A stretch of 64,000 nucleotides of DNA, taken from positions 1 through 64,000 of the forward strand of contig NZ_UTIQ01000138.1 of assembly GCF_900582625.1 (NCBI RefSeq). The letters are read 5' to 3'. The notes beneath the pieces were generated by a model, which was not told the origin of the DNA, made no database searches, and was given only the letters and a program-made list of their open reading frames with translations. Made by a program: the position numbers and the translations under genes. Shown one piece after another: positions 23,479 to 32,801 of this stretch. Numbering within the stretch: position 1 is the stretch's first letter; each line of letters starts with the position of its first letter. Origin of the DNA: Pseudomonas viridiflava (GTDB lineage Bacteria > Pseudomonadota > Gammaproteobacteria > Pseudomonadales > Pseudomonadaceae).

Positions 23479-24324
23479 TCAATACCGCCGCGTGGTCAGC
23501 AATTCCTCTAACACCCGCGTCACTACCCGAAACGGCACCGACATATGGTCTTCGCCGCGTTCAACGTGAAAGTCGCTGCGCAGCCCGTATTGCGACAGCG
23601 CTTCGAGGCGCCGTTGCAGGGCGCGGGCGTCTTGCAGTTCCTGGGGCATTTCGCGGTCGCCGACGAGCAGGGTCAGGCTGCTGTGGGTGAGGTTGATCTT
23701 GCCGTCGTGGGCGCGTTGGGTGAAGGCGCGTTCGGGTTCGAGCAGGAAGCGGTCGCGCCACCACAGGCTGGGGCTCACGGCCACGGTGTGTTGGAACAGG
23801 TGCGGGCGGGTGAAGAGGGTGTAGATGCCGAACATGCCGCCAAATGACCAGCCGACCAGGCTGCGTTGGTCTTGGTCGACTTTGAAGCGTTCGCTCACTT
23901 TGGGCATCAGGCGTTTTTCGATGAAGTCGAGGAACAGGTCCTGGCCGCCTTGGGGTGGGTCGTTGCGGTCGGCCGGTTGCGGGGGCGAGAGGTCGAAGGC
24001 GCGGCGGCTGAAGTCGTACGGCGTGGTGCTGGGGTAGCCGATGGCGACGATGATGGCGCCCTTCATGCGGTCTTGCCCGCGCTTGGCGGCGTGAAAGGCG
24101 GGGAACAGGGCGTTTCCGTCTACTACGTAAATAACGGGATAGCCGCCGGTGTAGGGCACATCGCCTTCGGGCAGGCTGATCATGATGCGGTAGTCGCGGC
24201 CTTCGGCGCTTTTCATGTTCCATTGCTCGGTGCCGTCGAGGGTCACCGGCTCAGCCATGGCGCTGCCAAATAACAACGCGGCGACGAGAAACGCCGCGCT
24301 GCGCAGTGCGTTCAGGCGGCTCAC
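23479..24324 (-). CDS. Siderophore esterase, IroE/Fes-like alpha/beta hydrolase
   Basis: 281-aa predicted periplasmic hydrolase. GTG 24324 overlaps the receptor's TGA (GTGA), so it is translated by coupling. Signal peptide AAFLVAALLFGSAMA; putative nucleophile in GWSFGG (Ser), a family YPVIYVVDGNALFP block, and the catalytic His in GEDHMSVP. IroE-like esterases cleave tri-ester or acyl siderophores after uptake. Partnered with the receptor at 24321-26678, it probably releases iron from or modifies that siderophore. Confidence 0.85.
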   Translation of the reverse strand: MSRLNALRSAAFLVAALLFGSAMAEPVTLDGTEQWNMKSAEGRDYRIMISLPEGDVPYTGGYPVIYVVDGNALFPAFHAAKRGQDRMKGAIIVAIGYPSTTPYDFSRRAFDLSPPQPADRNDPPQGGQDLFLDFIEKRLMPKVSERFKVDQDQRSLVGWSFGGMFGIYTLFTRPHLFQHTVAVSPSLWWRDRFLLEPERAFTQRAHDGKINLTHSSLTLLVGDREMPQELQDARALQRRLEALSQYGLRSDFHVERGEDHMSVPFRVVTRVLEELLTTRRY

Positions 24325-26678
24325 CAGCTGTAGCTCAGGCTGGTGACGACGCTGCGCGCTTCGCCGCGGTAGCAGTAGCCGTCCTGGCAATTGATGTAGC
24401 GGCGGTCGGTGAGGTTGCGCGAGTTCAGGGCCAGGCGCACGCCGTCCAGGCCGCCGCCGAAGTCGTAGTGCACGCCAGCGTCGAACAGGGTGTAGTCCTC
24501 GTTTTTGCTGGTGTTCAGGTTGTCGCCATAGGTGCTGCCGGTGTAACGCGCGCCCGCGCCAAAGCCCAGGCCGAAGGGCAGGCTGTAGTCGAGCCACAGC
24601 GAGGCGAGGTGGCGGGGCACGTCTTTGGGTTCGTTGCCTTCGTCGCCGGCGATGCTTTTGGTGATTTCCGGGTCGTTGAAGCTGTAGCTGGCGTTCAGGC
24701 TCAGGCGCTCGGTCAGGTCGGTGACGGCTTCCAGTTCCACACCGCGCGAGACTTGTTCGCCGGTTTGTGTGCTTTTCAGTGGGTCTACGGCATCGCGGCT
24801 TACCACGTTTTGCTGGGTGAGGTGGTACAGCGAGGCGGTGAGCATCGTGGTGGTGCCGGGCGGTTGGTATTTCAGGCCGACTTCGTATTGCTTGCCTTCG
24901 GTGGGCGCAAACGGCTCGCCATCGGCATTGGTTTCGGTGGACGGCTGGAACGACTCGGCATAGCTGGCGTAGGGCGCCAGGCCGTTGTCGAACAGGTACA
25001 GCACGCCCAGTTGGCCGGTGGTGGCGGCGTCGCTGTCTTTGCGGTTTTCGTTTCCGGGCAGGTTGCCGTTGTTGCGCGTGTGCACCCAGTCGCGGCGCAG
25101 CCCGGCAGAGAGGCGCCAGTTGCCGATTTCCAGCTGGTCGTTGATGTAGGCGCCGGCGCGGTGGATGAGGCCGTCCTGGTCGACGATCGGCGAGGTTGGT
25201 TTGGACACGGGCTGGTGGTAGTCCGGCGAGTACCGGTCAATCGACGGACCGGGGCCGGAGGCGTACAGCAGCGAGGTGTCGATCCAGGCGTAGTCGACGC
25301 CGGTGATCAGCGTGTGTTGCACCTCGCCAGTGGCGAAGCGGCTGATCAGGCGCGTGTCGGTGGACAGCGATTCCATGTCTTCGTACACGCCCACGGCGTA
25401 GCGCTCGAGCGTGCGGCCGCCGACCAGGCCGGTGGGTTGCAGGTACTGGTTGCTGGTGTCGACCTGGCCGTAGCGCAGGTTTTGTTGAAGGCTGAAGGTG
25501 TCGTTGAAGGCGTGTTCGAATTCGTAGCCGACGGTCCATTGCCGCTGTTCGAGCTTGTCGAAGTATTCGTCGCCCTGCCAGAAGTCGGTGAGGTGGTCGC
25601 CGTCCTGGTAGAGCATCGGCGAGGCGGCTGTTTCGCGTTCCTGGTATTGCGCGAGCAGGGTCAGGCTGGTGTCGGGGTCGATTTGCCAAGTGAGCGACGG
25701 CGCGATCAGGCGGGTGTCGTTGTTCATCTGTTCAATGGAATATTCGGCGTCGCGGTACACGCCCACGGTGCGGAACAGCACGTCGCCGTCGTCGTCGAGC
25801 TTGCCGCCGATGTCGAACTGGCCTTGGCGGTGGTTGTAGTTGCCGTCTTGAATTTCAACTTGGTTTTTTGCCTCAAGGCTTGGGCGTTTGCTCACGCGGT
25901 TGACCATGCCGCCGGGGCTAATCTGCCCGTACAGCACGGATGCCGGGCCTTTGAGCACTTCGATGCGTTCCAGGTTGTAGGCTTCGGTGGAGTACAGCGA
26001 CAGCCAGCCGCTGCCGGGTTGGCGCAGGCCGTCGAGGAAGTCGGCCGACTGTGTGGTTTCAAAACCGCGCACGCTGATCATGTCGAAGCGCGGGTCGAGG
26101 CCGGAACTGCCCACGCGCACGCCGGCGCTGTAAGCCACGGCGTCTTCCACGCGGTCGACTTTGCGGTCGGCGATCTGCTCGGCGGTGACCACGCTGATGG
26201 CCTGTGCGGTTTCCAGAATGGGCTTGTCGGTTTTTGTCGCGCTGCTGGCGTTGCTGGCGAAGTAGCCGGGCACCGGGGCGAAGGCGCTTTGCATGGCGCT
26301 GGCGTCGATGCTGGTGGGGTTGAGCTGCAAGGCTTCGCCGCTGGCCACTTGCTCAACGGTGAAGGTGCCGTTGTCGGTGATGCGCAGGGCCAGGCCGCTG
26401 CCGCTCAATGCCTGCTGCGCCGCTGCTTCGGCGGTGAACTCGCCACGCACAGCAGCGCTGGAGCGACCGCGCACCAGGGCTGGGTCGGCAGCAATGGTGC
26501 GGCCGCTCTGCCGAGCGATCTGGCGCAGGGCCTGGTCCAGCGGCATGGCGGCCAGGTCGTAGCGTTGCAGGGTTTGTTCGGCGTGGGCGGCGATGGGGCT
26601 CAGGGCGCTGAGGCCGCCAGAAAACGCCAGGGCAACGGCCATGGCCAAACGCGCGGCGCGGGGTGAAGAAGAACGCAT
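24321..26678 (-). CDS. TonB-dependent siderophore receptor with STN signalling domain
   Basis: 785-aa outer-membrane transducer. Signal peptide ~1-33; STN/secretin domain ~38-105 (LQRYDLAAMPLDQALRQIAR), which talks to FecR; plug ~155-270 with IEVLKGPASVLYGQISPGG; 22-strand barrel ending in aromatic SLSYSW. AAGGAAAG precedes ATG 26678. The segment upstream (26679-26780) contains GAGGGGTTTTTCG...GCGACAG on the minus strand, a possible FecI-type promoter, unproven. The ligand is unknown; FiuA/FoxA-like hydroxamate receptors are close in style. Confidence 0.92.
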   Translation of the reverse strand: MRSSSPRAARLAMAVALAFSGGLSALSPIAAHAEQTLQRYDLAAMPLDQALRQIARQSGRTIAADPALVRGRSSAAVRGEFTAEAAAQQALSGSGLALRITDNGTFTVEQVASGEALQLNPTSIDASAMQSAFAPVPGYFASNASSATKTDKPILETAQAISVVTAEQIADRKVDRVEDAVAYSAGVRVGSSGLDPRFDMISVRGFETTQSADFLDGLRQPGSGWLSLYSTEAYNLERIEVLKGPASVLYGQISPGGMVNRVSKRPSLEAKNQVEIQDGNYNHRQGQFDIGGKLDDDGDVLFRTVGVYRDAEYSIEQMNNDTRLIAPSLTWQIDPDTSLTLLAQYQERETAASPMLYQDGDHLTDFWQGDEYFDKLEQRQWTVGYEFEHAFNDTFSLQQNLRYGQVDTSNQYLQPTGLVGGRTLERYAVGVYEDMESLSTDTRLISRFATGEVQHTLITGVDYAWIDTSLLYASGPGPSIDRYSPDYHQPVSKPTSPIVDQDGLIHRAGAYINDQLEIGNWRLSAGLRRDWVHTRNNGNLPGNENRKDSDAATTGQLGVLYLFDNGLAPYASYAESFQPSTETNADGEPFAPTEGKQYEVGLKYQPPGTTTMLTASLYHLTQQNVVSRDAVDPLKSTQTGEQVSRGVELEAVTDLTERLSLNASYSFNDPEITKSIAGDEGNEPKDVPRHLASLWLDYSLPFGLGFGAGARYTGSTYGDNLNTSKNEDYTLFDAGVHYDFGGGLDGVRLALNSRNLTDRRYINCQDGYCYRGEARSVVTSLSYSW

Positions 26679-26780
26679 GGCAGAGACTTTCCTTGCAGAA
26701 GAGAGTGGGAACTTCCTCCTCTGTCGCGCGAGTTCGAAAAACCCCTCACGCGATTTGAATTTATTTTCAGCAGGCGCGCG

Positions 26781-27764
26781 TCAGGCCAGGTCGATCAACG
26801 TGACCGGGCCGTATTGCGCGATGGTGATGGGCAGCACTTGAGCAAGTGACTGCAAGGTGCGGTCGCTGTCGTCCAGGGCAAATACGCCGAATACGCGAAG
26901 GCTCGCCGCCTCCGGCGAAACGCGCAGCAGGCCGTAGCGGTAGGGCCGCAGCGCATCGACCACGGCGCCGAGGGATTCGTCGTCGATGTCCAGCCGGCCA
27001 TCGAGCCAGGCGTCGTTACGGGCGCGGCTGGGCATGGCGGCAAGGGTTTGGTTGGCGCTGAACAGCAGGCTTTGCCCGGCGCTGATGGAGGCGTGATGAC
27101 CATACTGGTCGAACACCTGCACGCTGTTTTCCTGCACGCTGACCAGGGTTTGTTCCGGCAGCTGACGCACGACAAAGCGCGAGGCGAGGGTGCTGATGCG
27201 GCCCTGGGCGGTGATTACTTCGAAGGGGCGCATCGGGTCGGCCAGTGCCTGAATGCTCAATTCACCTTGCTTCAGCGTGACTTGCCGCGTGTGGGTGCTG
27301 AATAGCACGTTGGCGGCGCTGCGGGCGTTGAGCGTGAGCGTGCTGCCGTCGTCGAGGCGCAGCTGTTTGCGCTCGGCCGTGCCGGTGTGGAAATCGCTGA
27401 ACAACCCTTCCAACGGCATGCGTCGCTGCAACGCGAGCACACCGGGCAAGCCGGCCAGCAGTAGCAATGCTGTGCCGCCGCGCAGCAGGCGCCGCCGCTC
27501 ATGGGAAATGCCCGAGCTGCGCAACACGCGGGCGGCAACCGGCGCGCTGCCGGGCAGTTGCCGCTGCACATCGGCGAGCTGATTGAACGGCGTATGCACC
27601 GCGCCGCTGATGGTTTCCCAGGCACGGCGGTGGGCGTTATCGGCGCTGAGCCAGGCGTTGAAGGCTGCCTGGTCGTTGGCGCTGGCGCGGCCGGAGTCGA
27701 GAAATACCAGCCAGTCGATGGCGGCTTTAATCGCGGGCGTCAGGCTTGGGTGCGACGGCGTCAT
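26781..27764 (-). CDS. FecR-family anti-sigma / sigma regulator
   Basis: 327-aa single-pass inner-membrane protein. N-terminal DUF4880 helix (AAIDWLVFLDSGRASANDQAAFNAWL) for sigma binding, TM ~95-112 (ALLLLAGLPGVLAL), then the periplasmic FecR domain (RLDDGSTLTLNARSAANVLF), which contacts the receptor's STN domain. ATG 27764 overlaps the sigma stop (ATGA). It relays siderophore binding to the sigma factor. Confidence 0.92.
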   Translation of the reverse strand: MTPSHPSLTPAIKAAIDWLVFLDSGRASANDQAAFNAWLSADNAHRRAWETISGAVHTPFNQLADVQRQLPGSAPVAARVLRSSGISHERRRLLRGGTALLLLAGLPGVLALQRRMPLEGLFSDFHTGTAERKQLRLDDGSTLTLNARSAANVLFSTHTRQVTLKQGELSIQALADPMRPFEVITAQGRISTLASRFVVRQLPEQTLVSVQENSVQVFDQYGHHASISAGQSLLFSANQTLAAMPSRARNDAWLDGRLDIDDESLGAVVDALRPYRYGLLRVSPEAASLRVFGVFALDDSDRTLQSLAQVLPITIAQYGPVTLIDLA

Positions 27765-28270
27765 GCCAAGGTCGCCAGGTAGCACTGGGTGACGGCCTGC
27801 TTGATCCAGCGCTCCACGGTGGCCAGCGAAACGCCCAGTTGTTCGGCGATTTGCGGGTGGGTCATGCCGTCCAGGCGATTGAGCAGAAAGGCGTGGCGCA
27901 CTTTGCTGGGCAAGTCATTAAGCATGGCGTCGATCACCGCCACGGCTTCGCGCAGCAAGGCGAAGTCTTCCTCAGACGGCACCACGGTTTCCGGCAGGCT
28001 GGCCAGCGCTTCGAGATAGGCGCGCTCCAGCTCATTGCGGCGCCAGAACGAACACAGCACGCGCTTGGCAACCACGCACAGAAACGCGCGCGGCTCGTCG
28101 ATGACGGCGGCCTGCTGGGATTTGAGGGTACGCACGAAGGTGTCTTGCGCCAGGTCGGCGGCATCGGCGTGCGAGCCCAGACGACGCAACAACCAGCTCT
28201 GTAGCCAGCGGTGGTTTTCCGCGTACAGGGTATGGAAGGGGTTTTGGGAGGCGACGCGCAGGTCTGGCAC
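27761..28270 (-). CDS. FecI-family ECF sigma factor
   Basis: 169-aa iron-starvation sigma factor. Region 2 ADAADLAQDTFVRTLKS, linker, region 4 MTHPQIAEQLGVSLATVERWIKQA. GTG 28270 is the likely start. It is co-transcribed with FecR and drives the TonB receptor gene. The 50 bp upstream are AT-rich and may contain a Fur site, but no clear 19-bp box was found. Confidence 0.92.
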   Translation of the reverse strand: MPDLRVASQNPFHTLYAENHRWLQSWLLRRLGSHADAADLAQDTFVRTLKSQQAAVIDEPRAFLCVVAKRVLCSFWRRNELERAYLEALASLPETVVPSEEDFALLREAVAVIDAMLNDLPSKVRHAFLLNRLDGMTHPQIAEQLGVSLATVERWIKQAVTQCYLATLA

Positions 28271-28322
28271 AAATGCACACGGTTAGTAATTAGCAATGTT
28301 TCGCATTTTCGACAACTGCTGA

Positions 28323-29216
28323 CTAATTTGCAACTGCGGCAGACGGGGCGCGTGGTGAGGAAGCTTTTGCCTTGTCGACTAATTGCTGCAGCCACGCGGC
28401 GTCTTGCGCATTAACAACGCCGTACTGATCGGGCGGGGCAAAGGCCCAGTGGTGTGCTGCTTCGGTAAGGCGCTGAAGCTCGTCGGTGCTCAGCCAGTAG
28501 GCGGTGTTGTGCACGGGAATGGGGGCGCCGTCGAAGCGTTGGCCCAGGGTCAGGTTGGTTCTCGGGGCGAACGCGATAGCGACTTCTGCGTGGGCGCGCA
28601 GATGTTTTTCAGGCGCTGGCTGTTTGGCTTCGCGGGCGTAGCTGAAGGTGCCGGGGTAGTCTTTTTTCAGCACCAGCCAGTGGCCGGCGGTGGTGGTTGC
28701 CAGCAGCCATTGGGTGATGCCGCTGTCGTAGGCGTCTTCCAGGCGTTCGCCGTTCCAGATGCTAAGGGTGTTGCAGTCCGGGTCGTAGGCGTTGGACCAC
28801 ACGTTGGTGGCGGTCACTAACGTGTGGCGTTCCAGTTCAACCTCGCCGCGCTCGGGCAAGGTTCGCCAGTAGCGTTTGGTCGCGTCGCGCTTGGCGTGGC
28901 GGATGTTGAGCAGCAACCAGGCGGCGGTGAAGAGCAGGGTGGCCGGCACTAGCCAGACGTAAGTCGTGGCGAGGAGGTGGTCGATGTCTAGGTGTGCGTC
29001 GAACAGGGTTCGGTAGCACCACAGGCCGACGATGTAGGCGAGGAACGGCAGTATCGGCCCGAAGCACAGTGGCGCTACGCAGACGGCGAGCCAACTGACG
29101 CGTTCGCTGGCGGCGCACTCCTGGGCCCGGGCGCGTTCTTCCGGGAGCATGGGGGCGGTGTCGCGTGGGGACAGGGTGGGGTTTGGGGTGTGGAAGTGGG
29201 CTAGGGGGTTGGGCAT
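28323..29216 (-). CDS. Uncharacterised membrane protein
   Basis: 297-aa protein, unknown family. Two hydrophobic segments, ~43-66 (VSWLAVCVAPLCFGPILPFLAYIVG) and ~86-106 (VWLVPATLLFTAAWLLL), are followed by a ~190-residue soluble domain with Trp-rich stretches (WNGERLEDAYDSGITQWLL). The N-terminal Pro-rich 20 residues may be untranslated; ATG at MLPEERARAQEC (29150) is an alternative start. No operon partner. Confidence 0.65.
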   Translation of the reverse strand: MPNPLAHFHTPNPTLSPRDTAPMLPEERARAQECAASERVSWLAVCVAPLCFGPILPFLAYIVGLWCYRTLFDAHLDIDHLLATTYVWLVPATLLFTAAWLLLNIRHAKRDATKRYWRTLPERGEVELERHTLVTATNVWSNAYDPDCNTLSIWNGERLEDAYDSGITQWLLATTTAGHWLVLKKDYPGTFSYAREAKQPAPEKHLRAHAEVAIAFAPRTNLTLGQRFDGAPIPVHNTAYWLSTDELQRLTEAAHHWAFAPPDQYGVVNAQDAAWLQQLVDKAKASSPRAPSAAVAN

Positions 29217-29650
29217 TTGGGGGAGCGGGCGGTGGCCGAGGTGGGCGTAGCGTAGCAGCGTGGGTGGGGATGGGGCTTCGCCTTTGCGAGGATGGCGGAG
29301 GTTTTATTGAGTTTTCCGTTATCCCCCGTGAAGGCGGTGGTTCGACGATTGGGATCGAGGCTCGCGGAGTTATCTGCGTCTCCTGAAAGATTCTGGATCC
29401 CCGCCTGCGCGGGGATGACGGAGGGTTTTTCAGCAATTTTCGTCAGGTCCGACGGAGGATCGGGCAAAAACTTCCGTCATCCCCGCGAATGCGGCGGTCC
29501 GACGATTCGGGATCCAGTATTGTGAGTCGATCGCCGATCTCCACGACTCGCGCAAATTCCCTCCCCAGCAACCAACCCCCACGCTACATTTGTGCCTTAT
29601 TACTGCGTTATCTTCAGCCACCTCACACCGGCCCCACTCCCGACGCCCCC
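29217..29650. repeat. Intergenic composite of inverted repeats
   Basis: This 434-bp gap carries an inverted pair: CTGGATCCCCGCCTGCGCGG (from 29394) and CCGTCATCCCCGCG...GGGATCCAG (to ~29518). The ~125-bp unit resembles a small MITE/REPIN. A degenerate right arm (TTCCGTTATCCCCCGTGAAG) lies upstream at ~29324. No gene is supported; short frames here are by-products of the repeats. Confidence 0.65.
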
Positions 29651-30991
29651 ATGACCAACCCCACGCCTCAGCCCACCCCCATCCCACTATTCCAAGCCCT
29701 GCTCTTCTGGCTAAAACTCGGCTTCATCAGTTTCGGCGGCCCGGCCGGACAAATCGCGATCATGCATCAGGAGTTGGTGGAGCGTCGGCGTTGGATTTCC
29801 GAGCGGCGGTTTTTGCATGCGTTGAATTACTGCATGGTGCTGCCCGGCCCCGAGGCGCAGCAGTTGGCGACGTATATCGGTTGGTTGATGCACCGCACCT
29901 GGGGCGGGGTGATTGCCGGCGGGCTGTTTGTGTTGCCGTCGCTGTTTATTTTGATTGCGCTGTCGTGGGTGTACATCGCCTTTGGTGAGGTGCCGGTGGT
30001 GGCCGGTTTGTTCTATGGCATCAAGCCGGCGGTCACGGCGATTGTCGTGCAGGCGGCCCATCGCATCGGCTCGCGGGCGTTGAAGAACAATTGGCTGTGG
30101 GGCATCGCGGCCGCCTCGTTTGTGGCGATTTTTGCCCTGAGCGTGCCGTTTCCCTTGATCGTGCTGTCGGCTGCGTTGCTGGGTTATGTGGGCGGCAAAC
30201 TTGCGCCGGGCGTGTTCACTGTCGGTGGCGGGCACGGTGCGGCGAAGCAGTCGTTCGGGCCGGCGCTGATTGATGACGACACGCCCACGCCCGAGCACGC
30301 GCGCTTTCGCTGGTCGCGCCTGGTTGTCTTGCTGGTAGTGGGCGCTGGGCTGTGGGCGTTGCCGATGGGGTTGTTGACTGCGCTGTATGGCTGGCACGGC
30401 ACGTTCACGCAGATGGGTTGGTTTTTCACCAAGGCGGCGCTCCTGACATTTGGCGGCGCGTACGCAGTGTTGCCCTATGTGTATCAGGGCGCGGTGGGCC
30501 ATTACGGCTGGCTGACGCCGACGCAGATGATCGACGGCCTGGCGCTCGGCGAAACCACGCCGGGTCCGCTGATTATGGTGGTGGCGTTTGTCGGGTTTGT
30601 CGGCGCTTATGTGCAGCCGGTGTTTGGTGCCGAGCACGCGTTTTTGGCGGGCGCCGTCGCGGCCGCGCTGGTTACCTGGTTTACCTTTCTGCCCTCGTTT
30701 CTGTTCATTTTGGCGGGCGGGCCGCTGGTGGAGTCGACCCACAACGAGCTGAAATTCACCGCCCCGTTAACCGCCATCACCGCAGCGGTGGTGGGCGTGA
30801 TTCTCAACCTGGCGGTGTTTTTCGCCTATCACGTGTTGTGGCCCAAGGGCTTTGACGGCTCGCTGGATTGGCCGTCGGCGGTTATCGCGGTCGCAGCGGC
30901 GGTGGCGTTGTTTCGCTTCAAGTGGGGCGTGATTCGGGTGCTGTTTAGCTGCGCAGTGGTGGGGTTAGGGGTTTACCTGCTGCGCCATTAA
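29651..30991 (+). CDS. chrA: Chromate efflux transporter ChrA
   Basis: 446-aa long-chain CHR transporter with two homologous halves, each opening with a signature: LKLGFISFGGPAGQIAIMHQE (N half) and FFTKAALLTFGGAYAVLPYV (C half). About ten to twelve membrane segments. ATG 29651 is the family start; upstream frame is repeat sequence. It exports chromate, probably by proton antiport; other oxyanions cannot be excluded. Confidence 0.9.
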   Translation: MTNPTPQPTPIPLFQALLFWLKLGFISFGGPAGQIAIMHQELVERRRWISERRFLHALNYCMVLPGPEAQQLATYIGWLMHRTWGGVIAGGLFVLPSLFILIALSWVYIAFGEVPVVAGLFYGIKPAVTAIVVQAAHRIGSRALKNNWLWGIAAASFVAIFALSVPFPLIVLSAALLGYVGGKLAPGVFTVGGGHGAAKQSFGPALIDDDTPTPEHARFRWSRLVVLLVVGAGLWALPMGLLTALYGWHGTFTQMGWFFTKAALLTFGGAYAVLPYVYQGAVGHYGWLTPTQMIDGLALGETTPGPLIMVVAFVGFVGAYVQPVFGAEHAFLAGAVAAALVTWFTFLPSFLFILAGGPLVESTHNELKFTAPLTAITAAVVGVILNLAVFFAYHVLWPKGFDGSLDWPSAVIAVAAAVALFRFKWGVIRVLFSCAVVGLGVYLLRH

Positions 30992-31202
30992 CGCCAAGCA
31001 GCCAATACAAGTTCCGCAATACTTGGCCAGCGGTGCGACGGTTTCTTATTGGGTAGGATGGCCGCCCGAAATCACTCTTGGCCTTTATGAACACGCTTCA
31101 GGAACCTCCCAGTTTTAGCCGCTCCCCGTTAACGCCTCGTTCTGCCCCGCCGCGCCATCGCGCCGCTCACCCTCGCCGTTCTTCGATGCAGGTTCTCTAA
31201 AC

Positions 31203-32750
31203 ATGGAATGGATAGCTGACCCCACGGCCTGGCTAGGCCTGCTCACGCTTATTGTTTTGGAACTGGTGCTGGGCATCGACAACCTGGTGTTTATCGCCAT
31301 CCTCGCCGACAAGCTGCCGCCGGAGCAGCGCGACCGGGCGCGGCTGATCGGCCTGTCGTTGGCGCTGATCATGCGCCTGGGCTTGCTGGCCAGTATTTCC
31401 TGGATGGTGACGCTCACCGAGCCGCTGTTCGAAGTGTTCGACAAGAGCTTCTCGGGCCGTGATCTGATCATGCTGTTCGGCGGTATCTTCCTGCTGTTCA
31501 AGGCGACCATGGAGTTGCATGAGCGCCTCGAAGGCCACATTGCCGAACGCTCGGCCGGCGCCGGTTACGCGCTGTTCTGGCCTATCGTGGCGCAGATTGT
31601 GGTGCTTGATGCGGTGTTCTCGTTGGACGCGGTGATTACCGCCGTCGGCATGGTGGAACACCTGAGCGTGATGATGATTGCGGTGGTGGTGTCCATCGGC
31701 GTGATGATCGTGGCGAGCAAGCCGCTGACCGCGTTTGTTAACGCACGCCCGACGGTGATCATGCTGTGCCTGGGCTTCTTGATGATGATTGGTTTCAGCC
31801 TGGCCGCCGAAGGCCTGGGTTTCCACATTCCCAAGGGTTACTTGTACGCGGCCATCGGTTTCTCGATTGTGATTGAGCTGTTCAACCAGTTGGCGCGCCG
31901 TGGTCGCCAGCGCTCGGCGCAAGGCACGCTGCCGCGCCGAGCGCGCACTGCGCACGCGGTGATGCGTTTGCTTGGGGGGCGTGAGTTGACGGTGGACGAA
32001 GTGGGCGAAGACATTGCCGATCTGGTGCAGGGCGACGATGCGCAGCCAGCGTTCAACCGCCGCGAGCGGGTGATGATCAGCGGCGTGTTGCAACTGGCCG
32101 AGCGCCCGGTGCGCGCGGTAATGACGCCGCGCGCCGAGGTGCTGTACCTCGACGTAGGCGAGAGCCCGGAAGCCATTCGCCAGAAGTTGATGAACTCCTC
32201 GTACTCGCGCCTGCCGCTGGTGCGTGAAGGCCACGTCGACGAGCCGCTGGGCTTTGTGCACAAGAAGGAGTTGCTCAAGGAATTGCTGGCCGGCAATTGG
32301 CCGGACCTGCACACCATGGCGCGCCAAACCATCAACGTGCTGGAGCACTTCACCGTGCTTAACGCCCTGGAGCAGATGCGCAAAGAGTCGACGCACATCG
32401 CCTTCGTGGTCAGTGAGTTCGGCGATTTCATGGGCGTTCTGACCATGACCGACATCCTCGAATCCATCGCCGGCGAGCTGCCCGATGCCAGCGAAGTGGA
32501 CGGCCCGGACATTGTCGCCGACGGCGATGCCTTCTTGGTCAGCGGTGCGCTTAACCTCAGCCTGGTGCAGGAACGCATCGGCTTTGCCGCCAGCGCCACC
32601 GACGACTACCAAACCGTGGCCGGCCTGGTAATGAGTCTGCTGGATCGCTTGCCGGTGATTGGCGATGAGGTGCAGTGGGGCGGATGGACGCTTTCGGTTA
32701 TCGAGGTGTCGGAGCGCCGGGTGACGCGGGTGCGTCTGGCTCGCCAGTAA
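31203..32750 (+). CDS. TerC-CBS-CorC/HlyC fusion membrane protein (YoaE/YegH type)
   Basis: 515 aa. TerC domain ~1-225 with seven hydrophobic segments and acidic membrane motifs ([32 protein letters not shown]); tandem CBS ~300-420 ([15 protein letters not shown]...SYSRLPLV); C-terminal CorC_HlyC domain ([19 protein letters not shown]). This architecture is linked to metal-ion homeostasis, with the CBS pair sensing nucleotides. The 211-bp upstream gap shows no obvious yybP-ykoY riboswitch. A strong terminator follows. Confidence 0.88.
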   Translation: MEWIADPTAWLGLLTLIVLELVLGIDNLVFIAILADKLPPEQRDRARLIGLSLALIMRLGLLASISWMVTLTEPLFEVFDKSFSGRDLIMLFGGIFLLFKATMELHERLEGHIAERSAGAGYALFWPIVAQIVVLDAVFSLDAVITAVGMVEHLSVMMIAVVVSIGVMIVASKPLTAFVNARPTVIMLCLGFLMMIGFSLAAEGLGFHIPKGYLYAAIGFSIVIELFNQLARRGRQRSAQGTLPRRARTAHAVMRLLGGRELTVDEVGEDIADLVQGDDAQPAFNRRERVMISGVLQLAERPVRAVMTPRAEVLYLDVGESPEAIRQKLMNSSYSRLPLVREGHVDEPLGFVHKKELLKELLAGNWPDLHTMARQTINVLEHFTVLNALEQMRKESTHIAFVVSEFGDFMGVLTMTDILESIAGELPDASEVDGPDIVADGDAFLVSGALNLSLVQERIGFAASATDDYQTVAGLVMSLLDRLPVIGDEVQWGGWTLSVIEVSERRVTRVRLARQ

Positions 32751-32765
32751 CCGCAGTGAAACAAC

Positions 32766-32797
32766 AACGAGCCCCCGCCGAAACGCGGGGGCTCGTT
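32766..32797. terminator. Bidirectional intrinsic terminator
   Basis: AACGAGCCCCCGC (32766-32778) pairs with GCGGGGGCTCGTT (32785-32797) around a 6-nt loop. It serves the convergent TerC-type and chemoreceptor genes. Confidence 0.92.
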
Positions 32798-32801
32798 TGT
32801 T

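Noticed and set aside
24306..26666. Long plus-strand frame (786 codons) antisense to the TonB receptor
   Set aside because: A high-GC mirror frame of a strongly coding gene; its translation is Val/Gly/Ala-rich with no domain, while the minus strand encodes a complete receptor.
28271..28322. Fur box upstream of the FecI gene
   Set aside because: The AT-rich stretch lacks a convincing 19-bp inverted repeat; Fur control is likely from biology but not visible.
31008..31202. Possible yybP-ykoY manganese riboswitch before the TerC-type gene
   Set aside because: The motif's GGGGAGTAG-type core was not found; only ordinary GC-rich sequence is seen.
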